Below are positions 36,192 to 45,967 of a DNA stretch of 64,000 nucleotides, one piece after another (within the stretch, counting starts at the first letter, position 1; the number at the start of each line of letters is the position of its first letter). Source of the stretch: Bradyrhizobium sp. sBnM-33 (GTDB taxonomy: Bacteria; Pseudomonadota; Alphaproteobacteria; Rhizobiales; Xanthobacteraceae). Under the pieces are notes generated by a model that was given only the letters and a program-made list of their open reading frames with translations, searched no databases and was not told the DNA's origin. Both the position numbers and the translations under genes were made by a program. The stretch spans positions 6,448,001 through 6,512,000 of the forward strand of contig NZ_CP136624.1 of assembly GCF_032917945.1 (NCBI RefSeq), given 5' to 3'.

Positions 36192-37083
36192 CAAGCGCCT
36201 CGATCTCAATCTGTTGGTCACTCTCGAGACGTTGCTGGTGAGCAGAACGTCACGAAGGCGGCGATCCGCCTTCATCTGAGCCAACCAGCGGTAAGCGCGC
36301 AGCTAAACCGTCTCCGGCATGAATTCGATGACTTGCTGCTCATTCCTGCACAGCGAGGAATGACGCCGACCGCCAAGGCAATCGAACTGCTCGACCCCCT
36401 TGCGCCAAGCGCTCGACCAGGTTCGCGCCACCGTCGCCAGGCACAGGAACTTCGATCCTGCCAAGGCCAAGCTAACCGTCGCCATCGCCTGCACAGACTA
36501 TTTGCAGGCAGCAGTGATCAAGCCGCTCGTCGTGGAACTCAGAACGCGGGCACCCGGGGTGCGTGTGGCCCTGCGCAATCTGGACCTGCCGCAGTTGGAG
36601 GCGCAGATGGCGCGCGGTGAAGTCGACCTGGTGCTGATGACACCACAGGATGCGCCGCCCAGTCTTCGTACCAGGCATCTGTTCGACGAGCGCTATGTGC
36701 TTATCGGCCGCCGCAAGCATCCGCGACTACGGAAAGGGATCACGGTCGAAGAATTTGCCAGGCTGGAGCACGTAGTCGTGTCCCTTGGTGGCGGCGGCTT
36801 TGTGACACCGGTGGATAGCGCTTTGGCTGCTCTCGGATACAAGCGCAATGCGGTGTTATCCGCCGCTTCATTTTTGTTCGTTCCCGAGATCGTGTCTGAC
36901 TCGGACTTCGTGGCTCTGGTGCCGGAAAGGCTGGTGCGCGACCGTTCCGACACGCTCAAGGTGATGGACTGTCCGTTCCCCGTGGAAGGCTTCGCCGTCG
37001 GGATGGTGTGGCACGAGCGCAGTCACGGACACAGCGGACAACGCTGGATCCGAGAGGCGATCGTGTCACTGATCAATGCTTAA
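36184..37083 (+). pseudogene. LysR-family regulator with two frameshifts
   Basis: The first ~19 codons read DSKRLDLNLLVTLETLL. One base is lost near 36240 (family reading ...EQNVTKAAIRLHLSQPAVSAQ continues in another frame). One base is gained in the CCCCCTTG run near 36401, after which the effector domain reads on intact to the stop. The two shifts cancel. The helix-turn-helix lies between them in the shifted frame, so no single frame encodes a working regulator. It may be a true pseudogene or two assembly errors; the C-terminal frame alone has no DNA-binding part. Confidence 0.8.
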
Positions 37084-37236
37084 GGAGTTACCTATGCTCA
37101 ACTCCGCAAGGTGATAAGCCTTATTGGGTTGCAGGTAGGTCGAGGACCCCAACGGCCTCTTGACGCTTGATCTGACCAGACCCTGACGACCGCTCCCGGA
37201 GGGCGCTACCGCTACGCGGTGTCGTGTCCCTCAAAA

Positions 37237-37252
37237 TGAGTTGCGCACCTCA
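37237..37252. promoter_or_regulatory. Putative LacI-type operator
   Basis: TGAGTTGCGCACCTCA is a 16-base palindrome with one mismatched pair and a central CG, the usual design of LacI-family sites. It ends 25 bases before the LacI-type regulator's start codon. Autoregulation is inferred. Confidence 0.5.
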
Positions 37253-37277
37253 AATAACCTCTGCTAGCCTTCAGTCC

Positions 37278-38324
37278 ATGAAGGATGCTGACGCCAACAG
37301 CCCTCTGACGCTCAGGGACATCGCTCGCCAGGCTGGCGTCAGCCTCGCGACGGTCGATCGTGTGTTGCACAACCGCCCCGGCGTGCGGCCGGACACGGTT
37401 CGCCGCGTCAAGGAGGCGATCGCGCGAAATTCCTTCCAGCCACATGTGGCCGCGGCCGAGCTCGCCCGTGGCCGGGCACGGCGCTTCGCCTTCGTGATGC
37501 CGTCCGGGCCGAACCTGTTCATGCAGCAGATCCACTCCTATCTCGGCGAGATGTCGGGCTGGCTGTCGGCGCGTCGGCTTGCGGTCGAGATGGTCGCGAC
37601 TGACGTTTTCGACCCCTCCGTCCTCGCGGCTTCGCTGGAGACGCTTGCCGGCGGCGACTATGATGGCGTTGCGGTGGTGGCGCTCGATCATCCTAGCGTC
37701 CGCGCCGCCATCAACGATCTCGTCGATGCCGGCGCCAAGGTCGTGACGCTGGTCTCGGATGTGCCGTCGTCGCGGCGTCATCACTATGTCGGCATCGACA
37801 ACATCGCCGCCGGGCGCACCGCCGGCGCGCTGGTCGGCCGGCTCGTCGGTCCGCGATCGGGCAAGGTCGCGATCGTCGCGGGCTCGCAGGGCCTACGCGA
37901 CCACGCCGAGCGCATCTTCGGCTTCAACCAGGTGATGGCGTCGGAGTTTTCAGGGCTCGACGTGCTGCCCGTGCTCGAAGGTCGCGACGAGGACGAGCGC
38001 TCGGAACAACTCCTGTCGCGGCTGCTCGGCAAACATCCCGACATCGTCGGTTTCTACAATGTCGGCGCGGGCACGCAAGGCGTTGCCAAGGCCCTGATCG
38101 ATTCCGGTCGCGAGAAGCAGGTCGTGTTTGTCGGCCACGACGTCACGGTCTTGACGCGCAAGCTCTTGTTGCAGGGCGTGATGGACGCGGCGATCTCACA
38201 AAACCCGGGACATGAGGCGCGGGCCGCCGTGCGCGTGCTGCTCGCGCTTGCCCGCGGCGAGCCGATCTTGATTGAGCAGGAGAAGATCCGGATCGACATC
38301 GTGATGCGGGACAATCTGCCCTAG
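37278..38324 (+). CDS. LacI-family transcriptional regulator of sugar use
   Basis: 348 residues. The N-terminal helix-turn-helix (LTLRDIARQAGVSLATVDRVLHNRPGV, about 10-36) and hinge are followed by a periplasmic-binding-like sensor domain (about 65-340). It probably represses the xylose-type operon just downstream and responds to a sugar or sugar phosphate. ATG 37278 gives the usual short lead before the helix-turn-helix; the upstream frame is unrelated. The ribosome site is weak. Confidence 0.9.
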   Translation: MKDADANSPLTLRDIARQAGVSLATVDRVLHNRPGVRPDTVRRVKEAIARNSFQPHVAAAELARGRARRFAFVMPSGPNLFMQQIHSYLGEMSGWLSARRLAVEMVATDVFDPSVLAASLETLAGGDYDGVAVVALDHPSVRAAINDLVDAGAKVVTLVSDVPSSRRHHYVGIDNIAAGRTAGALVGRLVGPRSGKVAIVAGSQGLRDHAERIFGFNQVMASEFSGLDVLPVLEGRDEDERSEQLLSRLLGKHPDIVGFYNVGAGTQGVAKALIDSGREKQVVFVGHDVTVLTRKLLLQGVMDAAISQNPGHEARAAVRVLLALARGEPILIEQEKIRIDIVMRDNLP

Positions 38325-38394
38325 CCGGCAGCACTGATTTCGATGCTGGAAGGCGACGAAGATCGCCAGCCGGGCTGCAAGGGAGGATGACAAT

Positions 38395-39852
38395 TTGTAT
38401 CTCGGAATGGACATCGGCACGTCCGGTGTGAAGGCGGTGCTGGTGAACGAGGCCGGCGCAATCGTCGCGACGGCCGCGCGCGAGCTTGCGATGTCACATC
38501 CCGCGCCGCTTTGGTCCGAGCAGGATCCGGACGCCTGGGTCGGCGCTGCGATCGGCGCCGTCGACGATCTTGCATCCGCGCATCCGCGCGAGGTTGCGCA
38601 GGTGCGTGGTATTGGTCTTTCAGGCCAGATGCACGGCGCCACGTTGCTCGGTGATGACGGCCGTCCGCTGAGGCCGGCGATCCTCTGGAATGATGGCCGC
38701 TCGCATGCCGAATGCGAGCGGCTCGAGCGGCACTGCCCCTCGTTGCACGCGATCGCTGGCAATTTGGCGATGCCGGGCTTCACGGCGCCAAAGCTGCTTT
38801 GGGTGGCGCGTCACGAGTCCGAGATTTTCGAGCGAGTGGCAAAAGTGCTGCTGCCAAAGGCCTACGTGCGCTACCGCCTGACCGGCGAGATGGTCGAGGA
38901 TATGTCGGACGCCGCCGGCACGCTCTGGCTCGACGTTGGTGGGCGCTGCTGGTCTGCGTTGCTGCTAAATGCCACGGGGCTCGGTCTTCACCACATGCCG
39001 CGCCTGGTCGAAGGCAGCGAGATCAGCGCGGCGCTCGCTCCCGAATTTTCGAAGCGCTGGGGCATGGCGAAAGATATCGTGGTTGCCGGCGGTGCCGGAG
39101 ACTGTGCCGCCAGCGCGATCGGGCTTGGCGCCATCACGCCGGGCGATGCGTTCCTGTCGCTCGGGACCTCAGGCGTCGTGTTTCGTGTCACCGACAGCTT
39201 TGCGCCGGCGCCTGCGTCGGCTGTGCACGCCTTCTGTCATGCGCTTCCGGGTCTCTGGCACCAGATGGGGGTGATGCTGGCGGCGGCCGCCTCGCTCGCC
39301 TGGATTTCAGGGGTCATGGCAATGCCTGCCGCCGCGCTGCTGGCGCCGCTCGGCGAGACCGTCCGCGGACCGAGCCCGGTCAAGTTCCTTCCCTATCTCG
39401 ATGGCGAGCGCACGCCACACAACGACGCCACCGCCAGCGGCGCGTTCGTGGGTCTTCGCGGTGCGATGGGCCGCGATCAGATCGTCCAGGCCGTGCTCGA
39501 AGGCGTGGCCTTTGCTGCGCGCGACAATCTTGCAGCGCTCGGCGGCGCCAGTTCGGCGATCACCGAAGTCGACCTCGTCGGCGGCGGATCGCGCTCGGCG
39601 CTGTGGGCACAGATTTGCGCCGACGTGCTCGGTATTGCCGTGCACCGCGTCGAGGAGGGCGAGGTTGGTGCGGCGCTTGGCGCGGCACGGCTCGGCCGGC
39701 TTGCCGCAACCAACGAAAACCCCGCAGAGGTCTGCACGCGTCCGCGGCGGCTTGCGAGCTTCATGCCGCGTGCGTCTGCCAAGGCCGCCTATGATGAAGC
39801 CTATCACCAGTGGCGAAAACTATATCCCGCGCTGAAGGAGATCTCGCTGTGA
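38395..39852 (+). CDS. xylB: Xylulokinase
   Basis: 485 residues of the FGGY carbohydrate kinase family, closest to xylulokinase: [17 protein letters not shown] at the start, [12 protein letters not shown] with the xylulokinase MHG motif, and [10 protein letters not shown] plus [20 protein letters not shown] in the C-terminal half. It phosphorylates D-xylulose for the pentose phosphate route. The start is TTG at 38395 with GGGAGG 8 bases upstream. It overlaps xylA by 4 bases (GTGA). Kinase substrate could also be another ketose. Confidence 0.9.
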   Translation: MYLGMDIGTSGVKAVLVNEAGAIVATAARELAMSHPAPLWSEQDPDAWVGAAIGAVDDLASAHPREVAQVRGIGLSGQMHGATLLGDDGRPLRPAILWNDGRSHAECERLERHCPSLHAIAGNLAMPGFTAPKLLWVARHESEIFERVAKVLLPKAYVRYRLTGEMVEDMSDAAGTLWLDVGGRCWSALLLNATGLGLHHMPRLVEGSEISAALAPEFSKRWGMAKDIVVAGGAGDCAASAIGLGAITPGDAFLSLGTSGVVFRVTDSFAPAPASAVHAFCHALPGLWHQMGVMLAAAASLAWISGVMAMPAAALLAPLGETVRGPSPVKFLPYLDGERTPHNDATASGAFVGLRGAMGRDQIVQAVLEGVAFAARDNLAALGGASSAITEVDLVGGGSRSALWAQICADVLGIAVHRVEEGEVGAALGAARLGRLAATNENPAEVCTRPRRLASFMPRASAKAAYDEAYHQWRKLYPALKEISL

Positions 39853-41171
39853 ACGCGTCACCCAAATTCTTCGGGACGAGTGCGCCGGTCGTCTATGGCG
39901 GCAAGGACGCCGAGAACCCCCTCGCCTTCCGCTGGTACGACAAGAATCGCATTGTTCATGGACGGCGGCTCGAGGACCACCTGCGTTTCGCGGTCTGCTA
40001 CTGGCATTCGTTCTGCTGGCCCGGCGGCGACCCCTTCGGCGGCGAGACATTCCTGCGGCCCTGGCATCATGGCACGGATACAATGGCGCTGGCGCGCGCC
40101 AAGGCCGATATCGCTTTCGAGCTGTTCCGCCTGCTCGATGTGCCGTTCTTCACCTTTCATGATGTCGATGCCGCACCGGAAGGCGCCTCGCTCGCCGAAT
40201 CCGTCGCCAACCTCAACGCCATTGCCGATCTCTTCGAACAGAAGATGGCGTCCTCCAAGGTGCGTCTCCTATGGGGAACGGCCAATCTGTTCACGCATCG
40301 CCGCTACATGGCCGGCGCCGCGACCAATCCGGATCCTGACATTTTCACCTATGCCGCCGGCCAGGTACGGGCCGCGCTCGAGGTGACTCACCGTTTGGGC
40401 GGGCAGAACTATGTGCTCTGGGGTGGACGCGAAGGCTATGAGACGCTGCTCAACACCGACATCAAGCGCGAGCTCGACCAGCTCGGCCGCTTCGTCTCGC
40501 TGGTCGTCGAGCACAAGCACAAGATCGGTTTCAAGGGACCGCTCCTGATCGAACCGAAGCCGAAGGAACCGACCAAGCATCAATATGATTTCGACGTTGC
40601 GACGTGCTACGGGTTCCTCCAGCGCTATGACCTTCTGAAAGACGTCAAGCTCAACATCGAGCAGAACCACGCCATCCTTGCCGGCCACTCGTTCCAGCAC
40701 GAGATCGCGCTGGCCCAGGCGCTCGGCGTGTTCGGCTCGCTCGACATCAACCGCGGTGACGATCTGCTCGGCTGGGATACCGACCAGTTCGCGATGAACG
40801 TACCGGAGCTGGCGCTGGCGTTCCACGACATTCTGAAGGCAGGTGGCTTCACGACGGGCGGTCTCAATTTCGACGCCAAGATCAGGCGGCAATCGATCGA
40901 TCCGGACGATCTGATCCATGCTCATGTCGGCTCGATGGACGCCTGCGCGCGGGCGTTCCTCGCCGCCGCCGACATGCTCGATGCCGAGGCGCTCACGATG
41001 CCGGTTACGGAACGTTATGCCGGATGGGCTGATGCCGAGGGACGCGCCATCCTCGCTGGCCAGCGTTCGCTTGCCGATCTCGCTGATCGCGCGCTGGCAC
41101 CCGGTTTCGATCCACAGCCGCGCTCGGGTCGTCAGGAATATCTGGAATCAGTGGTCAACCGGTACGTCTGA
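39849..41171 (+). CDS. xylA: Xylose isomerase
   Basis: 440 residues, the class II (long) xylose isomerase that turns D-xylose into D-xylulose. Active-site landmarks: [12 protein letters not shown] with the catalytic His, [18 protein letters not shown] with metal-binding Glu/Lys, and [19 protein letters not shown] with metal-site Asp residues. The start is GTG at 39849, with AAGGAG 8 bases upstream and a 4-base overlap with xylB, so the two are coupled. Gene order kinase-isomerase is common in rhizobia. Confidence 0.95.
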   Translation: MNASPKFFGTSAPVVYGGKDAENPLAFRWYDKNRIVHGRRLEDHLRFAVCYWHSFCWPGGDPFGGETFLRPWHHGTDTMALARAKADIAFELFRLLDVPFFTFHDVDAAPEGASLAESVANLNAIADLFEQKMASSKVRLLWGTANLFTHRRYMAGAATNPDPDIFTYAAGQVRAALEVTHRLGGQNYVLWGGREGYETLLNTDIKRELDQLGRFVSLVVEHKHKIGFKGPLLIEPKPKEPTKHQYDFDVATCYGFLQRYDLLKDVKLNIEQNHAILAGHSFQHEIALAQALGVFGSLDINRGDDLLGWDTDQFAMNVPELALAFHDILKAGGFTTGGLNFDAKIRRQSIDPDDLIHAHVGSMDACARAFLAAADMLDAEALTMPVTERYAGWADAEGRAILAGQRSLADLADRALAPGFDPQPRSGRQEYLESVVNRYV

Positions 41172-41183
41172 GCGAGGCCGAGC

Positions 41184-41948
41184 ATGGAAACCGCAGGTGT
41201 AGCCGGGCAACCGGTTCTGGAATTGACAGGAATCGGCAAAGAGTTCGGCGCGATCCGCGCGCTGCACGGCGTCGACATGCAGGTCTTCCCCGGCGAGGTG
41301 GTCGGCCTGATGGGCGATAACGGCGCGGGCAAGTCGACGCTCGTGAAGATCATCGCCGGCAATTTCCGTCCTACCCACGGCGAGATCCGCTTCGACGGCA
41401 ACGCGGTCCATTTCTACCGTCCCATCGATGCTCGCGCGGTCGGGATCGAGGTGGTCTATCAGGACCTGGCGCTTGCCGACAATCTCACGGCGGCGGCCAA
41501 CGTCTTTCTCGGCCGCGAGCTCAACCGCAAATTCGGCCCGTTCGCCTTTCTCGATCACAATGCGATGGCGGCGCGCGCGCTGGAACTGTTCGGCGAGCTG
41601 CGCTCCGAGACCAGACCGCATGATCTCGTCAAGCAGATGTCCGGCGGTCAGCGCCAGGCGGTTGCGATCGCACGCACCCGCCTGTCGAAGGCCAAGCTCG
41701 TGATGATGGACGAGCCGACCGCGGCGATCTCAGTCCGCCAGGTCGAGCAGGTCCTGGGCTTGATCCATCGGCTGAAAGAGCAGCGCGTGGCCGTCATGCT
41801 GATCTCCCACCGCATGCCCGACGTCTTCGCGGTCTGCGACCGCGTCGTCGTTATGCGCCGCGGGGAGAAGCGGGCGGATAAGTCGATCCGCGATACCAGT
41901 CCCGAGGAAGTCACTGCCCTGATCACCGGTGCGAAGGAGGCTGCGTGA
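41184..41948 (+). CDS. Sugar ABC transporter ATPase (single-domain, FrcA-like)
   Basis: 254 residues with one ABC domain: Walker A GDNGAGKST, signature MSGGQRQAVAIART, Walker B LVMMDEPTAAI. Most CUT2 sugar importers have two fused ABC domains; the single-domain form fits the FrcA branch. It energises import of a monosaccharide with the following permease and binding protein. GAGG precedes ATG, 12 bases after xylA. Confidence 0.92.
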   Translation: METAGVAGQPVLELTGIGKEFGAIRALHGVDMQVFPGEVVGLMGDNGAGKSTLVKIIAGNFRPTHGEIRFDGNAVHFYRPIDARAVGIEVVYQDLALADNLTAAANVFLGRELNRKFGPFAFLDHNAMAARALELFGELRSETRPHDLVKQMSGGQRQAVAIARTRLSKAKLVMMDEPTAAISVRQVEQVLGLIHRLKEQRVAVMLISHRMPDVFAVCDRVVVMRRGEKRADKSIRDTSPEEVTALITGAKEAA

Positions 41949-43030
41949 TGGCCATGCCCCTGGAAACCCCGATTTCCTTCACCAATGTCGGCCGCATCAG
42001 GTGGTGGCAGCGCGGCATCTTTGCATCCCAAACCGGCTACGTCTTGCTGGCGCTGCTGGGGCTATTGATCGCGATGCATTTTGCGAGCCCCTACTTCTTC
42101 ACGCAGGGCAACATGCAGAACGTGGCGAAGAACTTTTCCTTCATCGCCATCGCCACCCTCGGCATCACGTTTGTGATCATCACCGGCGGCATCGATCTGT
42201 CGGTGGGATCGATGATGTGCTTCTCCGCCATGATCACATCCATGGTGATGTCGGGCCTGTCGACGCCGGGCATGCCCGGCGCGTCCCTGTTCGTGCATCT
42301 GGCCGCGGATGGCAAGACCGTGGTCGCCAATGTGCCGGGGCTGATCCTGCTGGTCTCGATCGTGGCGGGACTTGTCACCGCGCTAATCGTCGGCCTCGTC
42401 AACGGCTTCTGCATCGCCGTGCTCGGACTGTCGCCCTTCGTCACCACGCTCGGCATGCTCTCGATCGTCCGCGGTCTCGGCTATGTCGTCTCCAACGGCC
42501 GCGGCAGCTTTCCGGGCGGGCCAGACGCCGACTATTTCTACGCGCTGACCTCGGGCGATCTGTTCGGCGTACCGGTGCCGTTCATCTATCTCGTGGTCCT
42601 CGCGGCGCTAATGGCGATCGTGCTGCACCACACGAGTTTCGGCCGTCACGTCTTCGCGCTCGGCGGCAACGAGAAGGCGGCGGAATTGACCGGCATCTCG
42701 GTCGTACGGGTCAAGATCAAGGTCTACGTGATCTGCGCGCTCGCTGCAGGGCTGCAGGGCATCATCGTCTCGGGCTGGCTGGGGTCTGCGCCCGCGAACA
42801 TGGCAACATCCTACGAGCTCAACGTAATCGCGGCGGCGGTGATCGGCGGCGCCAATCTCGCGGGTGGCGTCGGCGGTCCGCTTGGGGCGATCGTCGGCTG
42901 CGTGCTGCTTGAGGTGATCCGCAACGGCCTTGTGCTCGCGCAGGTCAGCTCCTACTGGCAACAGACGCTCGTGGGCGTAATCATCATCCTGGCCGTACTG
43001 GTCGACCGCATCCGCTCACGTATCACCTGA
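41948..43030 (+). CDS. Sugar ABC transporter permease (FrcC/RbsC-like)
   Basis: 360 residues with about nine to ten membrane segments of the CUT2 family; ITGGIDLSVGSM and GGANLAGGVGG are family signatures. ATG 41948 overlaps the ATPase stop by one base (TGATG) and has AAGGAGG 7 bases upstream; GTG 41945 is an alternative. Forms the channel of the importer. Confidence 0.92.
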   Translation: MAMPLETPISFTNVGRIRWWQRGIFASQTGYVLLALLGLLIAMHFASPYFFTQGNMQNVAKNFSFIAIATLGITFVIITGGIDLSVGSMMCFSAMITSMVMSGLSTPGMPGASLFVHLAADGKTVVANVPGLILLVSIVAGLVTALIVGLVNGFCIAVLGLSPFVTTLGMLSIVRGLGYVVSNGRGSFPGGPDADYFYALTSGDLFGVPVPFIYLVVLAALMAIVLHHTSFGRHVFALGGNEKAAELTGISVVRVKIKVYVICALAAGLQGIIVSGWLGSAPANMATSYELNVIAAAVIGGANLAGGVGGPLGAIVGCVLLEVIRNGLVLAQVSSYWQQTLVGVIIILAVLVDRIRSRIT

Positions 43031-43119
43031 GGTTACTCCGGAAGAAGCAACGAACGCATCGTCTATCCGCCTTCTGGAGCATTCAATTCGAAAGGATAGG
43101 CAAAAATGGAGGGAAACCA

Positions 43120-44052
43120 ATGAGGAAGATACTTCTCGCCGGCATGGCTGTCGCGATGATGGCGACTCCGGCCTTCGCGCAGAACTATAAGTTCGTGATC
43201 GTGCCCAAGGCGATGAACAATCCATTCTTCGACGTCGCGCGGGACGGTTGCCTGAAGCGCGCCAAGGAGCTCGGCAACGTCGAATGCATCTACAAGGGGC
43301 CCGTCGAGCATGAGCCGGCGACGCAGGCGCAGATCATCCAGGATTTCATCACGCAAAAGGTGGACGGCCTTGCGATCTCGGTCGGGGACGTCGCGGCGAT
43401 GACGAAATCGATCGAGGCAGCGACCGCGGCCGGCATCCCCGTCATCACCTTCGACGCGGATGCGCCCGGCTCCAAACGCATTGCCTATATTGGCACCAAC
43501 AACAAGGACTTCGGCCTCGCGCTCGGCAAGCAATTGCTCCAGCTCAAGCCCGAGGGCGGCAAGTATGCCGTCGTCTCCGGCGGTCCCGGCGCCAAGAACC
43601 TCGCCGAGCGCGTCGACGGCGTGCGCGAGGCGTTGAAGGGCTCGAAATGGGTCGAGGTTGCTGGCTCGCCGACCTTCTGCAATGACGATCCTGCGCTCGC
43701 GGTCCAGCAGATGGCGGACCTCCGCACCGCGACGCCGGACCTGGGGGCGATCGTGCCGGTTGGCGGCTGGCCGATGTTCGCACCCGAAGGCTACAAGGCC
43801 TTCGTCAACAAGAACAAGAAGGACATCGACGCCGGCAAGCTGACGCTCGTCGTCGCCGATACGCTGAAGATGCAGCTCGAACTGCTGCGCGACGGCTACT
43901 CCAACGCGCTGACGGGACAGCGCCCGTACGAAATGGGCGAGAAGGCGATGGACGCTCTGCTGGCCATCAAGAAGGGCGAGAAGGTTCCCGAGGTCATTTA
44001 TACCGGCCTCGACCTCGTGACCAAGGACAACGTCGCTCAACTGTTGAAGTAG
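43120..44052 (+). CDS. Periplasmic sugar-binding protein of the ABC importer
   Basis: 310 residues. A Sec signal (about 1-20, cut at FAQ) is followed by a CUT2 binding-protein fold beginning KFVIVPKAMNNPFFDVARDG, with VDGLAISVGD and PVITFDADAPGSKR typical of pentose/ribose-type proteins. Preceded by GGAGGG. The hairpin after it may set its level apart from the genes beyond. Confidence 0.93.
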   Translation: MRKILLAGMAVAMMATPAFAQNYKFVIVPKAMNNPFFDVARDGCLKRAKELGNVECIYKGPVEHEPATQAQIIQDFITQKVDGLAISVGDVAAMTKSIEAATAAGIPVITFDADAPGSKRIAYIGTNNKDFGLALGKQLLQLKPEGGKYAVVSGGPGAKNLAERVDGVREALKGSKWVEVAGSPTFCNDDPALAVQQMADLRTATPDLGAIVPVGGWPMFAPEGYKAFVNKNKKDIDAGKLTLVVADTLKMQLELLRDGYSNALTGQRPYEMGEKAMDALLAIKKGEKVPEVIYTGLDLVTKDNVAQLLK

Positions 44053-44079
44053 GAACGTTCGCAGCCCAACGTTCCGGCG

Positions 44080-44111
44080 CATTCACTCCCCTGCTTGCGG
44101 GGGAGTGAATG
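44080..44111. terminator. Perfect hairpin between binding-protein and reductase genes
   Basis: Arms CATTCACTCCCC and GGGGAGTGAATG pair perfectly over 12 bases with an 8-base loop. No T-run follows, so it may act as an mRNA stabiliser or leaky attenuator that raises binding-protein output relative to downstream genes. Confidence 0.6.
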
Positions 44112-44139
44112 CTGTTCTTGGCCTCGGAAGGATCTTGAA

Positions 44140-45117
44140 ATGAAACGTGCGCGGCTTGCGGAGGGGCTCGACGTCACGGCGATCGGCCTCGGAACGGCTC
44201 CGCTCGGCGGATTGTTCTCGCCGGTCAGCGATGCGGATGCGGAAGCGACAATCGAACGTGCATGGTCGCTCGGTATCCGCTTCTTCGACACCGCGCCGCT
44301 CTACGGTTTCGGATTGGCCGAGCGTCGACTGGGCAGTTTTCTGCGCCGGCAGAAGCGGGATTCATTCGCGATCTCGACCAAGGTCGGACGTCTGCTGCGC
44401 CCGGCCACTGCCGCTCCGGAAGACGATCACTACAAAGGGACACCTGCCGAGCGGCCGCAATTCGACTTCAGCTATGACGGCGTGATGCGATCGGTTGAGG
44501 AAAGCCTCGCCCGTCTCGGGCTCGACCGCGTCGATGTACTGCTCGTCCATGATCCGGACGACCACTATGAGGATGCAGTCGCCGGTGCCTTCCGCGCGCT
44601 GCGGCGCTTGCGCGATGATGGCACGGTCAAGGCGATCGGCGCCGGCATGAATCAATCCGAGATGCTCGCCCGCTTCGCCGAAGCCGCGCCGGTCGATTGC
44701 TTTCTGCTGGCGGGCCGCTACACGCTGCTCGACCAGGGCGCGCTGACGACGTTGTTTCCGATCTGCCGCGCAAAGAACATCCGGATCCTTCTCGGCGGCA
44801 TCTACAACAGCGGCATCCTCGCCGACCCGCGCACTGGAGCGAAGTTCAACTATGAGGACGCCGATGCCGCGCTCGTCGCCCGCGCGCTGGAATTGGAGGC
44901 TCTGTGCCACGAGCACGGCACCGAGCTCAAGGCCGCCGCAGTCCAGTTCTGCAGGGCTCACCCAGCGGTGACGGTCGCGGTGCAGGGCGCGCGCACAGCC
45001 GCGGAAGTCGCCGAGAATATCGCCATGGCGGAGACATCGGTATCTCCGGGGTTTTGGCAAGAGCTGCGCGCGCGAAAGCTGGTCGATGCGCGGGCGCCGT
45101 TGCCTGGTGGAGCGTAA
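44140..45117 (+). CDS. Aldo/keto reductase (aldose 1-dehydrogenase-like)
   Basis: 325 residues of the aldo/keto reductase superfamily. FFDTAPLYGFGLAERRLG holds the catalytic Asp and Tyr, and DVLLVHDPDD the catalytic-loop His. By context (sugar importer, lactonase) it is close to L-fucose/D-threo-aldose 1-dehydrogenases that oxidise free aldoses to lactones with NAD(P). ATG 44140 follows AAGGA. The lactonase begins one base after its stop codon. Confidence 0.87.
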   Translation: MKRARLAEGLDVTAIGLGTAPLGGLFSPVSDADAEATIERAWSLGIRFFDTAPLYGFGLAERRLGSFLRRQKRDSFAISTKVGRLLRPATAAPEDDHYKGTPAERPQFDFSYDGVMRSVEESLARLGLDRVDVLLVHDPDDHYEDAVAGAFRALRRLRDDGTVKAIGAGMNQSEMLARFAEAAPVDCFLLAGRYTLLDQGALTTLFPICRAKNIRILLGGIYNSGILADPRTGAKFNYEDADAALVARALELEALCHEHGTELKAAAVQFCRAHPAVTVAVQGARTAAEVAENIAMAETSVSPGFWQELRARKLVDARAPLPGGA

Positions 45118-45118
45118 C

Positions 45119-45967
45119 ATGGTGATCGATGGCCATCAGCATTTCTGGGATCCGGCGCGGGCCGACTATCCCTGGATGGAGGCGGCCGAGCTCGCGCCGA
45201 TCCGCCGCGCCTTCGGACCATCCGATCTCGCGCCATTGCTTCGCGCGAACGGGATCGATGCCAGTATTCTGGTGCAATGCCGCTCGTCGACCGGCGAGAC
45301 TGAAGAGTTTCTGCGCGTCGCCGCGGCCACGCCCTTTATCGCTGGGGTGGTCGGTTGGATCGACCTCACAGACGGAGCGGTCGATGAGACGCTCGACCGG
45401 TTGCGTGATTCGCCAGGCGGCGACAAGCTGGTCGGGATTCGTCATCAGGTGCACGACGAGTTCGATCCCGATTGGTTGTTACGCGAGGACGTGCAGCGCG
45501 GCTTGGCCGCGGTGTTCGAGCGCGATCTCGCCTATGATCTCCTGGTGCGCACGCGGGAGTTGCCGGCCGCAATCGCGACGGCGCAAGCCTTTCCGCATGC
45601 GCGGCTTGTCCTCGACCACGTCGCCAAGCCGCCGATCGCCGACGGCTTCAGCCGTGAATGGGCCGATCGTCTCGCAGCGCTCGCCGAGTGCCGCAATGTA
45701 TGGTGCAAGATTTCAGGTCTTGCTACCGAGGCGAAGTGGGACGATTGGGACTCGGCTCGTCTGTTCCCCTTGGTCGAGCATGCCGCCAGATGTTTTGGCG
45801 AAGATCGCCTGATCTTCGGCTCCGACTGGCCGGTGTGTCTGCTCGCCGGCAGCTATGGCGAGATCAAGAGCGCGCTTGATAAGTGCCTGATGAAGCTTGG
45901 CCCGCAGGTGCGCGACAAGGCGTTCAGGGCGAACGCCCAGCGCGCGTATCGATTGCCAGCCGCGTAA
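45119..45967 (+). CDS. Sugar-lactone hydrolase of the amidohydrolase-2 family
   Basis: 282 residues, TIM-barrel metal-dependent hydrolase of the L-fuconolactonase/L-rhamnonolactonase type: IDGHQHFWDP at the N terminus (metal His pair), LVLDHVAKPPI, VWCKISGL and FGSDWPVCLLAGSY. It would open the lactone made by the upstream reductase. GGAG lies 6 bases before ATG. The sugar is not identifiable. A truncated ABC gene abuts its stop codon. Confidence 0.88.
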   Translation: MVIDGHQHFWDPARADYPWMEAAELAPIRRAFGPSDLAPLLRANGIDASILVQCRSSTGETEEFLRVAAATPFIAGVVGWIDLTDGAVDETLDRLRDSPGGDKLVGIRHQVHDEFDPDWLLREDVQRGLAAVFERDLAYDLLVRTRELPAAIATAQAFPHARLVLDHVAKPPIADGFSREWADRLAALAECRNVWCKISGLATEAKWDDWDSARLFPLVEHAARCFGEDRLIFGSDWPVCLLAGSYGEIKSALDKCLMKLGPQVRDKAFRANAQRAYRLPAA

